DNA of 64,000 nucleotides from Paenibacillus sp. Soil750 (GTDB lineage: Bacteria > Bacillota > Bacilli > Paenibacillales > NBRC-103111). The stretch spans positions 434,101 to 498,100 of the forward strand of contig NZ_LMSD01000012.1 in the NCBI RefSeq assembly GCF_001428045.1, read 5' to 3'. How positions within the stretch are numbered: the stretch's first letter is position 1; each line of letters starts with the position of its first letter. The translations under genes were made by a program, and so were the position numbers. Shown piece after piece: positions 44,043 to 55,500 of this stretch. The notes beneath the pieces are model-generated. The model was not told the DNA's origin. It made no database searches and worked only from the letters and a program-made list of their open reading frames with translations.

Positions 44043-45008
44043 CTACCACAAACTATTGTCAGTAACTTTTTTACTGAACCGGTTCGCTGCTATCAACAGC
44101 AACAAATTCAAAACAGAATTGAACAACCCGACAGCAGAACTGTAACTCCAGTTAAATTCGAGCAAACCTTTCCGATACACAAAGGAAGAAATGACGTCTG
44201 ACGTTTCGTACACGACTGGATTGTACAATAGAATAATTTTTTCAAATCCGACATTCAGCAAATTTCCAGATCGGAGAATAAACATAATGACAATGACCGG
44301 CAATATACCCGGCAGGGTAATGTTCCGTATTTGCTGCATGCGTGAAGCACCATCGATGCGCGCTGCCTCATACTGTTCCTGATCGATGCTTGTGAGTGCA
44401 GCCATATAGATGATGGACTCCCAGCCGATACGTTGCCAAATATCCGAGATCACATAGAGAGAACGGAATAATTCTGGCTTTTGCAGCATCGCCTGACCAT
44501 CCGTACCCATCACCGAAACGAAGAATGTATTAATAAAGCCGCCACTGTTCGTAAAGTCCTTAATCATCCCGCAGATGACGATCATCGAAATGAAATAAGG
44601 CATGTAAGTAATGGACTGAGCTGTCTTTTTGAAGGTTTTGTTTTTCACTTCATTTAGAAGCAGGGCGAGCAGAATCGGCATCGGAAATTCAAACAAAAGT
44701 GAGTACAAACTAATAAGGATCGTATTTTTAAAAATGCGCCAGAAGTAGAAACTGTTAAAGAAGCTCTCAAAATGGGCAAAGCCAACCCAAGGACTGTCCA
44801 AAATGCCTTTCATGGGCGAGTAATTTTTGAAGGCGATCATCGCTCCATACATCGGCGCATAGTGAAACAAGACATAATAAGCAAGCACGGGCAAAATCAT
44901 CAGATACAAATATTTATTCGTGATAAAATCTTTCGCAACGGTTCTACGTAGGGAACCGGCACGGGACGGAGCAACGGGGGTAGCAGTATTCTGCAGGTTC
45001 CGGTTCAT
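44043..45008 (-). CDS. CUT1 sugar ABC transporter permease 3a (LplB-type)
   Basis: A 321-residue permease with an N-terminal tail of about 30 residues before the first helix (YLYLMILPVLAYYVLFHYAP) and the EAA motif EAARIDGASRMQQIRNITLP. AGGAGA precedes the ATG at 45008. It follows binding protein 3 after an intercistronic hairpin and precedes permease 3b by 54 bases. Confidence 0.9.
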   Translation of the reverse strand: MNRNLQNTATPVAPSRAGSLRRTVAKDFITNKYLYLMILPVLAYYVLFHYAPMYGAMIAFKNYSPMKGILDSPWVGFAHFESFFNSFYFWRIFKNTILISLYSLLFEFPMPILLALLLNEVKNKTFKKTAQSITYMPYFISMIVICGMIKDFTNSGGFINTFFVSVMGTDGQAMLQKPELFRSLYVISDIWQRIGWESIIYMAALTSIDQEQYEAARIDGASRMQQIRNITLPGILPVIVIMFILRSGNLLNVGFEKIILLYNPVVYETSDVISSFVYRKGLLEFNWSYSSAVGLFNSVLNLLLLIAANRFSKKVTDNSLW

Positions 45009-45034
45009 GCACAGATCTCCTTTTTTTATAAGTG

Positions 45035-45068
45035 AGGAGAGGCTTTGATGGAAGTCATCGCCTCTCCT
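45035..45068 (-). terminator. Intercistronic hairpin between binding protein 3 and permease 3a
   Basis: GGAGAGGC and GCCTCTCC (45036-45043 and 45060-45067) form an eight-base stem with a 16-base loop directly after the binding-protein stop. No strong T-run follows. It is the third such hairpin at the same operon position in this window. Confidence 0.55.
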
Positions 45069-45079
45069 TATGCAACGGA

Positions 45080-46717
45080 TTAACGCTTGTTGTAACGATC
45101 AAGTGCCGCTTTCTGAATCCCGATAGCACGTTCGATCTTCAGCGATTTGATTTTATCAACATACTTATCGAATGAATCGATCGGCTCTGAGCCCAAAATA
45201 ATTTTCAACGACATTTCATCCACTAATGTTTTCACGTCGTTCATAATCGTCGCGAATTCCGAACTTTCATCCGGTGTAGGCGTAATTGGCGGCAACAGGT
45301 ATTTCTCTGCATCGGTTTTCGACCATACCGTGATCCCGTCTTTTTGCTCCGGCATCGTCAAGTATTGTTCGATATAGCGCTTATCTTGAACGAAAGGACC
45401 GTTGTAGCCGCTGCGTGCATACATCGCCAACGCTTGTGCAGGAGCCAACTTATCCGGATTCTTCATAACCAAATCTGTATACGTTGGGTAGCCGTTTTCC
45501 ATTTTATAGCTCACGCCTTCGATCCCGAAGTTAAAGAAGTTGTGCCCTTCTTCACCATACGCGTAATCAAGTAGACGCACGGCCGTTTCCACATTCTTCG
45601 AGTTGGCCGTAATCGCAACGCCGCCAGTTGTCACAAAAGAAAAGTCTTTTTGCCCAAACTTTGGCTTGTCACCACTCTTCAGAACTGGGTATGGCGCTGG
45701 CGCGAACTGAGCTTTCGGTTCTTTCTCCTTGACGATCGGCTGCCATTTACCAATGCCCGCACCGGAATTCCACACCGTTGCTCCACTCTTGCTTGAAGTC
45801 ATATTGGAGTCCATCGTTTTGGTATCCACAGTGGCTATATTTTTGTCAATTAATCCCTCTGCATACCACTTCTGCATCGTTGCTAGGAATTGCTTATACC
45901 CAGGCTCCATGGGGCCATATTTGATTTTCCCATCTTCTTGATAGAAGTTCTTGATGACCCCAAAAGCCCCGGTGAATGCGCCGCCATCCAAGCCAAATAG
46001 AGCTGTAGGCATACCTAAGAAGGTAAGAGGGGCTGCAACACCTTTCTTCTCTTTAAATGCTTTGAGCACATTGTACCAATCATCCATCGTTTGCGGCATC
46101 GGGAGTCCCAGTTCATCCAACCAGTCCTTACGAATAATTGGCCCTTGATACGTTTTCAACAGATCGTCTCCGCGAATGAACGGAAATGCGTAATAGCTGC
46201 CGCTGTCCGTTTTAATTTGCTTATCGACTTCGGGATGCTCCTTCAAATACTTCTTTAAATTCGGGGCATACTTATCCATCGCATCATTCAGTTTAAGGAT
46301 ATAGCCGTCGTTGATCGCCTTTTCTGGACCACCTGGAAAACCAGAACTCCACACGTACTCGATCATATCCGGAAGCTCGCCTGAAGCCAGCAATACGTTC
46401 AACGCTTCCTTCGCCTGATTCGCAGGCGGTTGAATGAATTTCAAATTTACACCTGTCCGCTTCTGCCACTCTTGGAAGAAAGGTACCTCTTGGAATGTCG
46501 GCTTCACGCTTCCGATGTTTCCATTGAGCTCCGCCCAGTAGGTGAGTGTTTTATCCGTTTTCATCGGATAGCTGAATGTACCTGTCGTTGTCGCAGGTGT
46601 TGGACTTGCCCCATCCTTCGGTTGTTCCGTTGCCGTCTCCTTGGAACAGCCCGCGATAACGGAACCTGATAGAGCTAGCAAAGTTGCCAATGTTACGATC
46701 TTTTTTGTAACTTTCAT
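45080..46717 (-). CDS. Extracellular solute-binding lipoprotein 3 (LplA-type, CUT1 importer)
   Basis: A 545-residue binding protein with a lipoprotein signal peptide (ALSGSVIAGC). The body has LKEHPEVDKQIKTDSGSYYA and GEEGHNFFNFGIEGVSY, typical of LplA-like proteins. ATG 46717 is chosen over the ORF start at 46798 because GGGAGGTAGGCAAT precedes it. The operon order binding protein, permeases, GH88 points to an unsaturated uronic oligosaccharide as cargo. A 14-base palindrome at 46835-46848 lies about 120 bases upstream. Confidence 0.9.
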   Translation of the reverse strand: MKVTKKIVTLATLLALSGSVIAGCSKETATEQPKDGASPTPATTTGTFSYPMKTDKTLTYWAELNGNIGSVKPTFQEVPFFQEWQKRTGVNLKFIQPPANQAKEALNVLLASGELPDMIEYVWSSGFPGGPEKAINDGYILKLNDAMDKYAPNLKKYLKEHPEVDKQIKTDSGSYYAFPFIRGDDLLKTYQGPIIRKDWLDELGLPMPQTMDDWYNVLKAFKEKKGVAAPLTFLGMPTALFGLDGGAFTGAFGVIKNFYQEDGKIKYGPMEPGYKQFLATMQKWYAEGLIDKNIATVDTKTMDSNMTSSKSGATVWNSGAGIGKWQPIVKEKEPKAQFAPAPYPVLKSGDKPKFGQKDFSFVTTGGVAITANSKNVETAVRLLDYAYGEEGHNFFNFGIEGVSYKMENGYPTYTDLVMKNPDKLAPAQALAMYARSGYNGPFVQDKRYIEQYLTMPEQKDGITVWSKTDAEKYLLPPITPTPDESSEFATIMNDVKTLVDEMSLKIILGSEPIDSFDKYVDKIKSLKIERAIGIQKAALDRYNKR

Positions 46718-46834
46718 ATTGCCTACCTCCCTTTTCATTTGACAGCGTCTATGTAACGCCTCGGTCCTTACAGCCTTCATATTGCCGCTTGCGATCACAA
46801 AAAGATATAACGAAAAGTTCCAATTTCATTGTTA

Positions 46835-46848
46835 AAACAAGCTTGTTT
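46835..46848. promoter_or_regulatory. 14-base palindrome upstream of importer 3
   Basis: AAACAAGCTTGTTT is a perfect palindrome in the 200-base gap between the membrane AraC gene and binding protein 3. It could be an operator. The rest of the gap is AT-rich with no other feature apart from the terminator. Confidence 0.3.
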
Positions 46849-46887
46849 ATCCACAAAATCGCCAATTTCCATGTCATTTTAATACGG

Positions 46888-46917
46888 AAAACGGGCAACC
46901 ACCTCGTGGCCGCCCGT
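46888..46917 (-). terminator. Terminator of the membrane AraC gene (module 3)
   Basis: ACGGGC and GCCCGT with inner CCAC/GTGG pairs form a hairpin immediately after the stop codon and are followed by TTTTCCGTATT on the minus strand. It separates the regulator from the importer 3 operon. Confidence 0.7.
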
Positions 46918-49281
46918 CTACCCCCGCAGCTCACGAAATTTGCCCGGCGTAATGCCTTCGAACTTTTTAAATACACGGATAAACGTCGCCGCTTCATTAA
47001 AACCAACTTGCTTGCCAATTTCCACAATCGCTTGATCCGTGAAGCCCAGAAGCGATTTGGCCTGCTCAATGCGAACGCGGTTAATATAATCGAGCAGCCC
47101 CTCGCCTGTTTGTTCCTTGTATAGCTTGGACAGGTAGCTCGCTTTCAATTGAAACTGCTCTCCAAGCATCCCTACATTTAAATCCATATCCTGATAATGC
47201 GTTTCTACATAGACATTTACTTTAAAAATCAATTCCCGCAGCGATTCCGAGCGCCCCTTTATTATGCTTACGTCCAGTTTGGCTGCCGTGTATTCACACA
47301 CATCTTCCAATAGCAGGTTTAGCTGCTCAACCATTTCCTTAACCGTATCACTGTTGGCCATCGTCTCCATCCAATTCGGATGCTGGGCTAGGAAGCTTTC
47401 ATCCACTTCCCCAAGTTCATGGATTGTTTTCATCATCGTGGAGATCAAGTTAAACATCAGCGTACGAACCAGTGTCACAGAGGTTACCGATTTGCCGTAA
47501 TTGCGCTCAATAACCTCGTCTAGCACTTCTCTTGCGCGTTCCAAATCGCCTATTTTAATAAAATTCATCAATCGCTGTTCAATCTGCAACGGGTAGTAGT
47601 AGCCCGTCATAGGTTCCTTGTGGAGCTGATCATAGGCAATAATTTTCTGCTTGCCCAGTATGAGTTTATATTCCATGGCATCCAGCGCTTCTTGATAAGC
47701 TTGGGAAATGCCAGCAATCGTCGCTTGTACTCTCGAAATCGATAACGTGAGTTTCATCCGGTATCGTTCGAATAGAAACTGTTGCGCCTCTTCGGAAATC
47801 GAAACGAGCTGCTGCATACGACCTTCCTCGTCGTCTTTCGCGAAATTCACAATGCAAGCCAACATATCGCCAACTTCTGCTACGTACCCTCGATGTCCAC
47901 GCAAACCAACCAATTCTTCCACCACATTCGTTAAAATGAACTGTGCCAACCGACTTTTCTCATGTGGCCCAATAGATGAAATACTGATATTGACTTCTTC
48001 AGGCGCTTCCATAAAAAATAATAAAACGGCAAAATGATCGGAATGCAGCTCAATTTGATGCGAAAACAGCGCCTCTTGGAGCGGGATAGGTCCATCCAGC
48101 CGACCTTTAAGCAGTCGCGCGAGCATATTGGAACGCAGCATATTATGCTGCTGCTGCAGTTGGACTCGTATCGCTTCTTTTTCACTGAGCGTATCGGAGA
48201 CTGCACGGTGAATAAAGCTGAGCTCATTCCCTTCTTGTTGGGTTCCATTGCCCCTTGCCGCTTCAGCCCCGGCTAGCACTTGCACTAATCGCTGGATAGG
48301 CGAGTAATTCCTGCGCATGAAGAAGAGCGTTAAGATGGCCGCCCCGACGAGACTAATCAGGACGCTAAGGTACATCACGTTGCGGACATAGACAGCTTTT
48401 TGCCAATACAATTTGCTTGGAATAACCGATATATAAGTGAGTTTAGAGACTTCGGAATGGAGATAATAAATCTCCGATTGCTCGTCGCTCGTTTTGTTAT
48501 AAATAACACCACTTTCCCTCGCACCTAGTTGATCCAGAATTGAGGCTGGGAGGCTTGTACTTGTATTGGACAGCAATACGTGGTGCGCTTCATCCAGCAG
48601 GTACACGTCCCCGCCGCTAAACGATTGCACTTTGGCAATCGCTTTATTGAAGCGTTCCACATCGGCCATAACAACTACTGAACCCGTCGGTCTGCTGATC
48701 GCCCCAGCAGGTAGACGAGTAATTAGCGCCAATGCTTGCTTGGAATACATGTTGTCTTTGCGAGGCAGCATCGTAAAGGTCGTGCTCCTATTCTGCTTTA
48801 CCAACTTCAACCAATCTGCATAGCTGATTACACCTGTCTCATGAATGGTTTCGAAACCAGCTTGATAATCCCGGGTACTCCCGGGCAGCAAAACAGTATT
48901 CTCCCCCTCCCATGTTACATAAAATTGATCCACAGAGGCATAGGAAGTCTGATACATTTGAAATTCTTTCGCAACTTGATACGCCGTATATTGTTCATCA
49001 CTGCTGGACAATCGCGTATAGATCAAACTCTGTACTCGCGTATTCCAGGTAAGCTCCATGCTTAGCCGCTGCATCATCTCAATTTGAGAATCTATGGTTT
49101 CTCTCACTTGTTGGAGCATGGTATCATTAGCGCGATGAATTTCACCGCGCAACGTATCGCTTGATTCCCTATATAAAATTAAGCTCATAAGAATTGGAAT
49201 AAAAAAGACAGCACTGTACGAAATGAGCCATGTAAAAATAACACTTTTGCGCTTCTTCCATAGATTGATTTTGATCGGCAT
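46918..49281 (-). CDS. Membrane-anchored AraC-family sensor-regulator
   Basis: A 787-residue one-component regulator. Transmembrane helices lie at about 13-38 and 298-325, with a Cache-like extracytoplasmic sensor between them (LSMELTWNTRVQSLIYTRL near its start). The cytoplasmic middle domain resembles the ligand-less GGDEF-like spacer of such proteins. The AraC domain (about 685-787) has MLGEQFQLKASYLSKLYKEQ and IGKQVGFNEAATFIRVFKKF. AAGGAG precedes the ATG. Likely targets are importer 3 with GH88 downstream and the PL8, GH2 and GH127 genes upstream. Confidence 0.88.
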   Translation of the reverse strand: MPIKINLWKKRKSVIFTWLISYSAVFFIPILMSLILYRESSDTLRGEIHRANDTMLQQVRETIDSQIEMMQRLSMELTWNTRVQSLIYTRLSSSDEQYTAYQVAKEFQMYQTSYASVDQFYVTWEGENTVLLPGSTRDYQAGFETIHETGVISYADWLKLVKQNRSTTFTMLPRKDNMYSKQALALITRLPAGAISRPTGSVVVMADVERFNKAIAKVQSFSGGDVYLLDEAHHVLLSNTSTSLPASILDQLGARESGVIYNKTSDEQSEIYYLHSEVSKLTYISVIPSKLYWQKAVYVRNVMYLSVLISLVGAAILTLFFMRRNYSPIQRLVQVLAGAEAARGNGTQQEGNELSFIHRAVSDTLSEKEAIRVQLQQQHNMLRSNMLARLLKGRLDGPIPLQEALFSHQIELHSDHFAVLLFFMEAPEEVNISISSIGPHEKSRLAQFILTNVVEELVGLRGHRGYVAEVGDMLACIVNFAKDDEEGRMQQLVSISEEAQQFLFERYRMKLTLSISRVQATIAGISQAYQEALDAMEYKLILGKQKIIAYDQLHKEPMTGYYYPLQIEQRLMNFIKIGDLERAREVLDEVIERNYGKSVTSVTLVRTLMFNLISTMMKTIHELGEVDESFLAQHPNWMETMANSDTVKEMVEQLNLLLEDVCEYTAAKLDVSIIKGRSESLRELIFKVNVYVETHYQDMDLNVGMLGEQFQLKASYLSKLYKEQTGEGLLDYINRVRIEQAKSLLGFTDQAIVEIGKQVGFNEAATFIRVFKKFEGITPGKFRELRG

Positions 49282-49479
49282 GCGCTCTCTCCTTTGGGGT
49301 GTCGTCTAGTAGGTAAGCATTCCGTTCTTTTCCCCATACTTCGTATTCTTTCATATTGCTAAATAGCCGTATAGTGTGGATTTCTGGCAATACGACTCCC
49401 TCCATTATGACGGTTAACCCCTAAGAAAGGGAATGTCTATTTTGTCCAATTGCGTTGTTAAAAATAATTACGTTTTAAT

Positions 49480-49512
49480 GCAAAAGAAGGAGCCATCGGC
49501 TCCCCCTTCTAG
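49480..49512 (-). terminator. Terminator of the PL8 lyase gene
   Basis: AGAAGGGGGAGCC and GGCTCCTTCT form a stem with one bulge around GAT, followed by TTTGCATT on the minus strand, three bases past the stop codon. Confidence 0.8.
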
Positions 49513-49514
49513 AA

Positions 49515-52500
49515 TTAGTTCATAAAGTTCACGTAAATCAAAAATCTGTTCAGCACTACGGCAGCTTCCGCTCTTGTTGAATTGGAAGTTGGCGCGATCT
49601 GGTTGTCAGCTCTACCGTTTATTAGTCCAGCTTGCAAAGCTGCTGTAAGCGGCTGTTTCGCCCATGGACTAATTTGTGATTGGTCCAAGAACGACTTCAA
49701 CGTATTGTGACTTGCGTCGATTTGCACCTGCTTCCCTGCTAGTTTCATCGCTGACGCGATCATGACGGCCATCTGCTCTCTCGTTATCGGCTGATTCGGC
49801 ATGAACGTCTCAGGAGTGATGCCTTCAATCAACTTCGCCTGTACCGCCGCCTCAACAGCATCATAGAACCAATCGGTCGGCGCAACGTCGTTGAACGTAG
49901 GTTGAAGAACCGGCTTCGCTTGGTAGCCAAGTGCGCGAACGAGCATTGCAGCGAACTCCGCCCGCGTGACTGAAGCCTCTGGCATAAAGCGACTATCCGA
50001 TTGACCTTGCAAGATTAGCTTGGAGGCTAACTTGTCAACATCGGCTTTGCTCCAGTGACCAACGAGGTCATCGAATGTTTTATCACCCTGGACGACCGTG
50101 TAAATACTGGTGCCGTTTCGCTTCATGCGTACTTCCGTTTGACCATTTGACCCTGTGATGAACACCGCTGGGACATAAGTCAGTTTGCCTGTCTCCGAAT
50201 CATACCGTACGGCAGTTGCCCTATTCGCGTTCAGTTTCGATGTAATGAACAGGGTACGCTCCACATAGAGATTCCCGAATTGCGAGACTGGGACAATTGT
50301 ACCATTCTGCTCCAATGTCACCTTATAATCCACAATCTGACCTAGTACTGAAACGTTGTGATGACCTGAAGCGTTCTTCACGCGATCTTCCAGTGTAGAA
50401 TCCGCTTTTTCTATCGTGACGGACAAGGTACTTGTCGACGATTGCGACAGATTCTCCAAGGCGCCGCCAGGGATAAACAACGCCAATGGCAAGGAGATCT
50501 CACCTTGCAGCGATCGAATGATAACTACACCTTCAGGTGTTGTCCCCGATGCTTCTTGAAGGACGTTAGCCGGAAGCTTCACAACGAATGAACTGCTACT
50601 AATAGGCGGAGCAATGACGACTGCCGACGTTGTCGGAGACCAAGCTTGTTTAAGGGCATCGGCATCCACGAAAACCGTTGTAACTTCTCTTCCTTGGCTG
50701 TCTTTGCTTGTTTTTATCGCATCTTCCGATAGTAATATTTGAATGATGCTATCTTTCGATTCTTTGCTCGGAGGCGTCACAGGTTTCGATGGTTCGCCGG
50801 AGCCGGAGCCAGAGCCAGTACCAGTTCCAGAACCAGAGCCTGTTGACTGGTTCAATGAGACGAATCGCAGGGTCGTCACTTTCCCTGCAGGTGCACCAGT
50901 GGACTCATTGGCCGCCCAACGGACATAAAGTTCATGAAGCCCGTTAAAATTGATGAGCTTGAATATTTCAGCATCATATGGTGCATATTCGCTACCGTCC
51001 AAGCTGAATTCCAACCCAGCAGCCATCCCCGTCACCGTATTCGCAGCGTCATCCGCTGTGAGCTCAGGTGCCTTTGGCACCACATACACAGTGACCGCTG
51101 TTTGCAGCTCCGCGTGAGCCGTTGTTGCTGTAATGATCGCTTTGCCAGGCAGCTTCGCTGTTACCAAACCGCTGGAATCCACAGATGCGACCTTCTCATT
51201 GGAGGAAATCCAGCGAACAGTCGTATCATAAGCGTCCGAAGGTGTCACTTCCGCGTTAAGCGATATCATTGTCTGCTCAGCCTCTTCAGACGGCTGATCC
51301 AAAAACACCGCTTGCTCCACCGTACTCAGCTCCAATCCTTGCGGCTGAATTGGCTGACGATAGGTGTACATTTTCACATTATCGATCCATAACGGTGCAT
51401 CCACCGCCCCATAAGACGTATAGATCCGGATGTTATCGATTGAGGACGACGATTCGTAGAAGCTGAGTCCCTCCTTCTGAAGTATGCCGTTTAAATAGAC
51501 ATTGACCTTTTGGTTCGCAACATCAACTTCCAATCGGATGTGATGCCATACCCCTGTTGGAACGGATCCAAGCGTATCCACTTTGCCATCCTTGTACAAG
51601 TAGCGCAGTGTGCCACTGGTTAACAAGCGAACAACCGTTTTCTCACCTTGTCGCAGTTCATAGAACGGTGTTTTACCGCTGTTTTTTTCTTTCAAATCCC
51701 ATTCCGCCACGAAGGTGCCGGTTTGCTCCTCAAACGGTTGCTTGATCGAAGCACTAAACTTGTTGTCATTATCACTCAGCAGGATGCTCTTATTGTTCGG
51801 ATTCGGATCTTCCACAACCTGTACAGGTGCCGTTGTACTCTCAGCTACTTGCCAGGAGCCACTTCCTGAATTAAAAGTACTATATACCAGCGTCTGCTCC
51901 CCAAAACGATACACAGTGATATCATCAGTGTAAAGGATTGCGTCCTTTTGCGACGCACCTGTTTCTAAGCGGATGCCGTTAATTGCTGTAACCGAATTAG
52001 CAAAACTTGCGCCAACTGCCGCCAATTTACCGTCCACATAAACATCATATTTGTTGTGCGGAATATCGATCGTCAGCCGAATTTTCGTCCAAGTAGCTGC
52101 CGAAATGGGTTGAATATAATGCTCGGCACCTTGTCCGTCAAGCCAATAAAGCGCACCAGAGCGTGTCACTAAGCGAATGGCAGACGCATCTCCGCTGAGC
52201 AGCTTGAATTCCTCACCTTTCGGACCATACGGTTCCGCAAACATCCATTCCACCTCGGCCAGCTCAGAGACAGGTGGGAACGTTCGGGTAGCAACGGCCG
52301 AGGCTTGATCGCTCATATCGAGCAGTCTAAGAATGTTGCTAGATTCCTCTGGCAATCGCTCGAGAGTCACAATCGTCTGTTGCTCGCTACTAACACTCCA
52401 TCCACTTGGACCGCCACCGATGGCTTCCAGTCCATTGCCTTCGTTATCGAAGGCGGCGTACAGATTAGCCGAATGGTCTAGTTCACTGCTTACACCTCTC

Positions 52501-55500
52501 GGATTGATGATGGCTGGAATCGGCGGATGATCCGACGGTCTCGGCTTTGCAGGATCCGTATCGAACACCGCATGGAACGTACGTCCTACTGATCCGTTCA
52601 CACGGACTACCAATCGAATCGTCGGGTAAAGCTGGGTGACCATAATCTGCGGATCTGCCTGCAGCATGCCTGCAGCGGAGCGATCCAATTCAAGCTCAAT
52701 GGCACCTGAATTCTCCAACGTAGGATCAGAGACAGCGACCTCTAAACGATTATTCTCCTCCTTAATCATAACCGCAGCCTGTCTGGAGCTCGTCACCAAA
52801 TCCGCCTTCACCTTCTGGTCCTTCCAGAAATTCACCGCTGTGAGGCCAAGTCCTTGATGTCGAACCGCCTGAGCCTGATCATTATTCACGAGTACCTCAT
52901 AAGAGGGATGCTCTGCGAATTGCTTCACTTGATCAGCCGTTTTATTCGGCAAAATGGCATAGCTGTACGTTTGGCCCTGCGGGCTTTTCCCGTGGTCAAA
53001 CCACAAGCTCAGGTAGTTGCGAGATACCGGTGCGGATTGGGCCACACTCTGATTAACATCGCTCCACCGACCCGTCCGCTGTTCCCGGAGCCCATTCATC
53101 GTCGGTCGATCCGGGAAATAATACCCGATATCCGATTGCGCACCGTTTCCGCTGAAGTGCATCCACTGCACACCCGCCATTCTCTCCGTCCAGCCTAGTC
53201 CGGAGGACTTTGCTTGCCCATCGACAATCAACGGATTATCGCCATTTGCATTCAGCTTGCGCTGTTCCACGATCGTCTCGATCGTCCGGTTATCGCTGCT
53301 CGAAATGCCAGATCCCAGCGCAATAATCTCGTCACCGAACATAAACCATGACTTATTCGCTTGCAGCGTCGTACCAATCTGTTTCAACTGCATGCCGGAG
53401 CTGCCGTAGGATCCCATCTCGACGCCACCTGCCCATGCATTCGCTGGCTTGCCTTCACCGTCTCCGTTCTGGTAGTTATCAAACACACGCGGTCTTGTAT
53501 CTACCGTTGTGCCCGGCAAGCGATAACGGTTCGCTGTTGCCCAGTAATCTTCCATATATTGTGACTGATCGCCGTTATACAGGTAGGTCATGCCGTCGCC
53601 AGTATACCAACCTTCGCCATTTTCACCGTTGGTTAGCTCATAGGTCTGGATGCGCTTCGAGCTCTTACTGACGCCGAACGAATAGTCATCGCGAATTTGC
53701 AGACTTCTAGCCATACCCGCGAACTCATAATATCCTGCGGCTTCTCTATCTGGAACAATCGATGCGTCGCTTACCCAATGCTTCACAGAACCGATCAAAT
53801 TCATGGAGGATAAGTAATTGTAGTAGTTAAACTGAGTCTGATCCTGCGTAATCCACGATTTCAGCATGCTCTTCAGCTTCTGCGCATCTTCCGCTGGTGC
53901 ATTTAGTGCAAGCCTTGCGAGCGCTGACATGATACCTGCTGCGGTTTTCTGTGCATTATCTGATCCGCGAACAATGGATCTACCGTTCACCATATCCATC
54001 GTCATTCCTTTATAAATTAACGGGGCAACCCCATCATAGATCCATTTATAAAAGTTATTCACATTTGGATCGGTGATCGGCCAAGGACTGCCGTTCAGCA
54101 AGTATAGCAGCTGGCTGACTCCTTCCAGCATAACTGAGCCGTAACTCCCCGTGTAGGCGACGGATGTATGCATCACGAAAGATCCATCATCGTAAAAACC
54201 ATCTCCTGAAGTTACATAAGCAAACAACGGGGACATTTCGGATGCTACAGCGCGTATGCGTGACTCCGATTTCAACAAAATAGCATCCACGAGTTTATAC
54301 ATCAAAATATCGGAACGATTCGCCCCTGTATAATAAGAGCTCGTATCAAACAAATTCGATTGGATATCTGGAGTGTAATGATCAATTGCTGCGATATAGC
54401 GAGTGATTTGCTCCGGTGTCAACGCATCGTACATCATCACGATGATATCTGTTATTTTAGCCGGAATGCCTATCTCGAAATTCCACCAGTTGCCAAAAGC
54501 CGTGCCTGTCTCGTTATATTGCTTGACATACACCCACTCCAGTGCGGAAACAATATCGTTTTGCAATTGCTGATTGTGGTACAATGCCCCGCCTTTCGTT
54601 GAATAGGCATACGCCATCTCGCGAATTCGCGAAATGTTGTTATGGATGGCATCGGAATTTCCGCTGCTCACAACGGAATCCGGCCACAGCACTTGGCGGT
54701 CTGCCGCTTTCTGCAAAGTCGACCAACGGGTCTGCCCGTTGGTTGTTAACGTGGCTACCTTTGCCTGCACATCGGTGTCTGCGGTATCTAAGCTATCTCC
54801 ACCGTCAAGTCCGGCTTTGCGTTTCAATCTTAAGCGCTCGAATTCATCAGAAACTGTTGCTTTCTCAATGACTTTAATCATGGTGCTTGCCGTTTTACCT
54901 CCATCCACACTCGTCGCTGTAAGCGACGTCTCGCCAAGCTTAAGACCAGTCACTACACCTGCCGAATCGACAGAAGCAATCGTCGCATCGCCGATCGACC
55001 AGATGACCTGCTGATTGCTTGCTTGTGCCGGCTGAAAAGTCGGGACTAGCGTAATCGTGTCTCCTTTTGTTACTGTAGCCTGACTTGGCAAAGAAATCGA
55101 AGCCACGCCTGGCTGCAGCACGGTCACCATTGTCGTCGCGTTATGGTTGCCATCTTCACTTCGTACAGTAATCACGGCTTGCCCCGCCGATTGTGCAGTG
55201 ACTAGCCCTTGCGCGTCGACTGTGGCGATCGCCGTGTTGTCACTTGTCCATGTGACCTTAGGATTCGTAGCGTTTGCAGGCATGATAACAGGTGTAAGCT
55301 GCGCAGTCCCACCTGCTGCTATAGTCTGCTCAGCCGGCAAAGCAATGCCTGTAACCGGCACATTATTGGAAACGGTTATGTTGGATGAGGCTACTTTTCC
55401 GCCATCCAATGCCGTTGCCGTAACCCGTGCCGTTCCAACACCCACACCTGTAACCACGCCATACGTATCGACGGTCACTGTTGCTGGGTTTTCCGAGCTC

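Noticed and set aside
50796-50843. Simple repeat as a regulatory or recombination site
   Set aside because: It is explained by a Gly/Ser protein linker.
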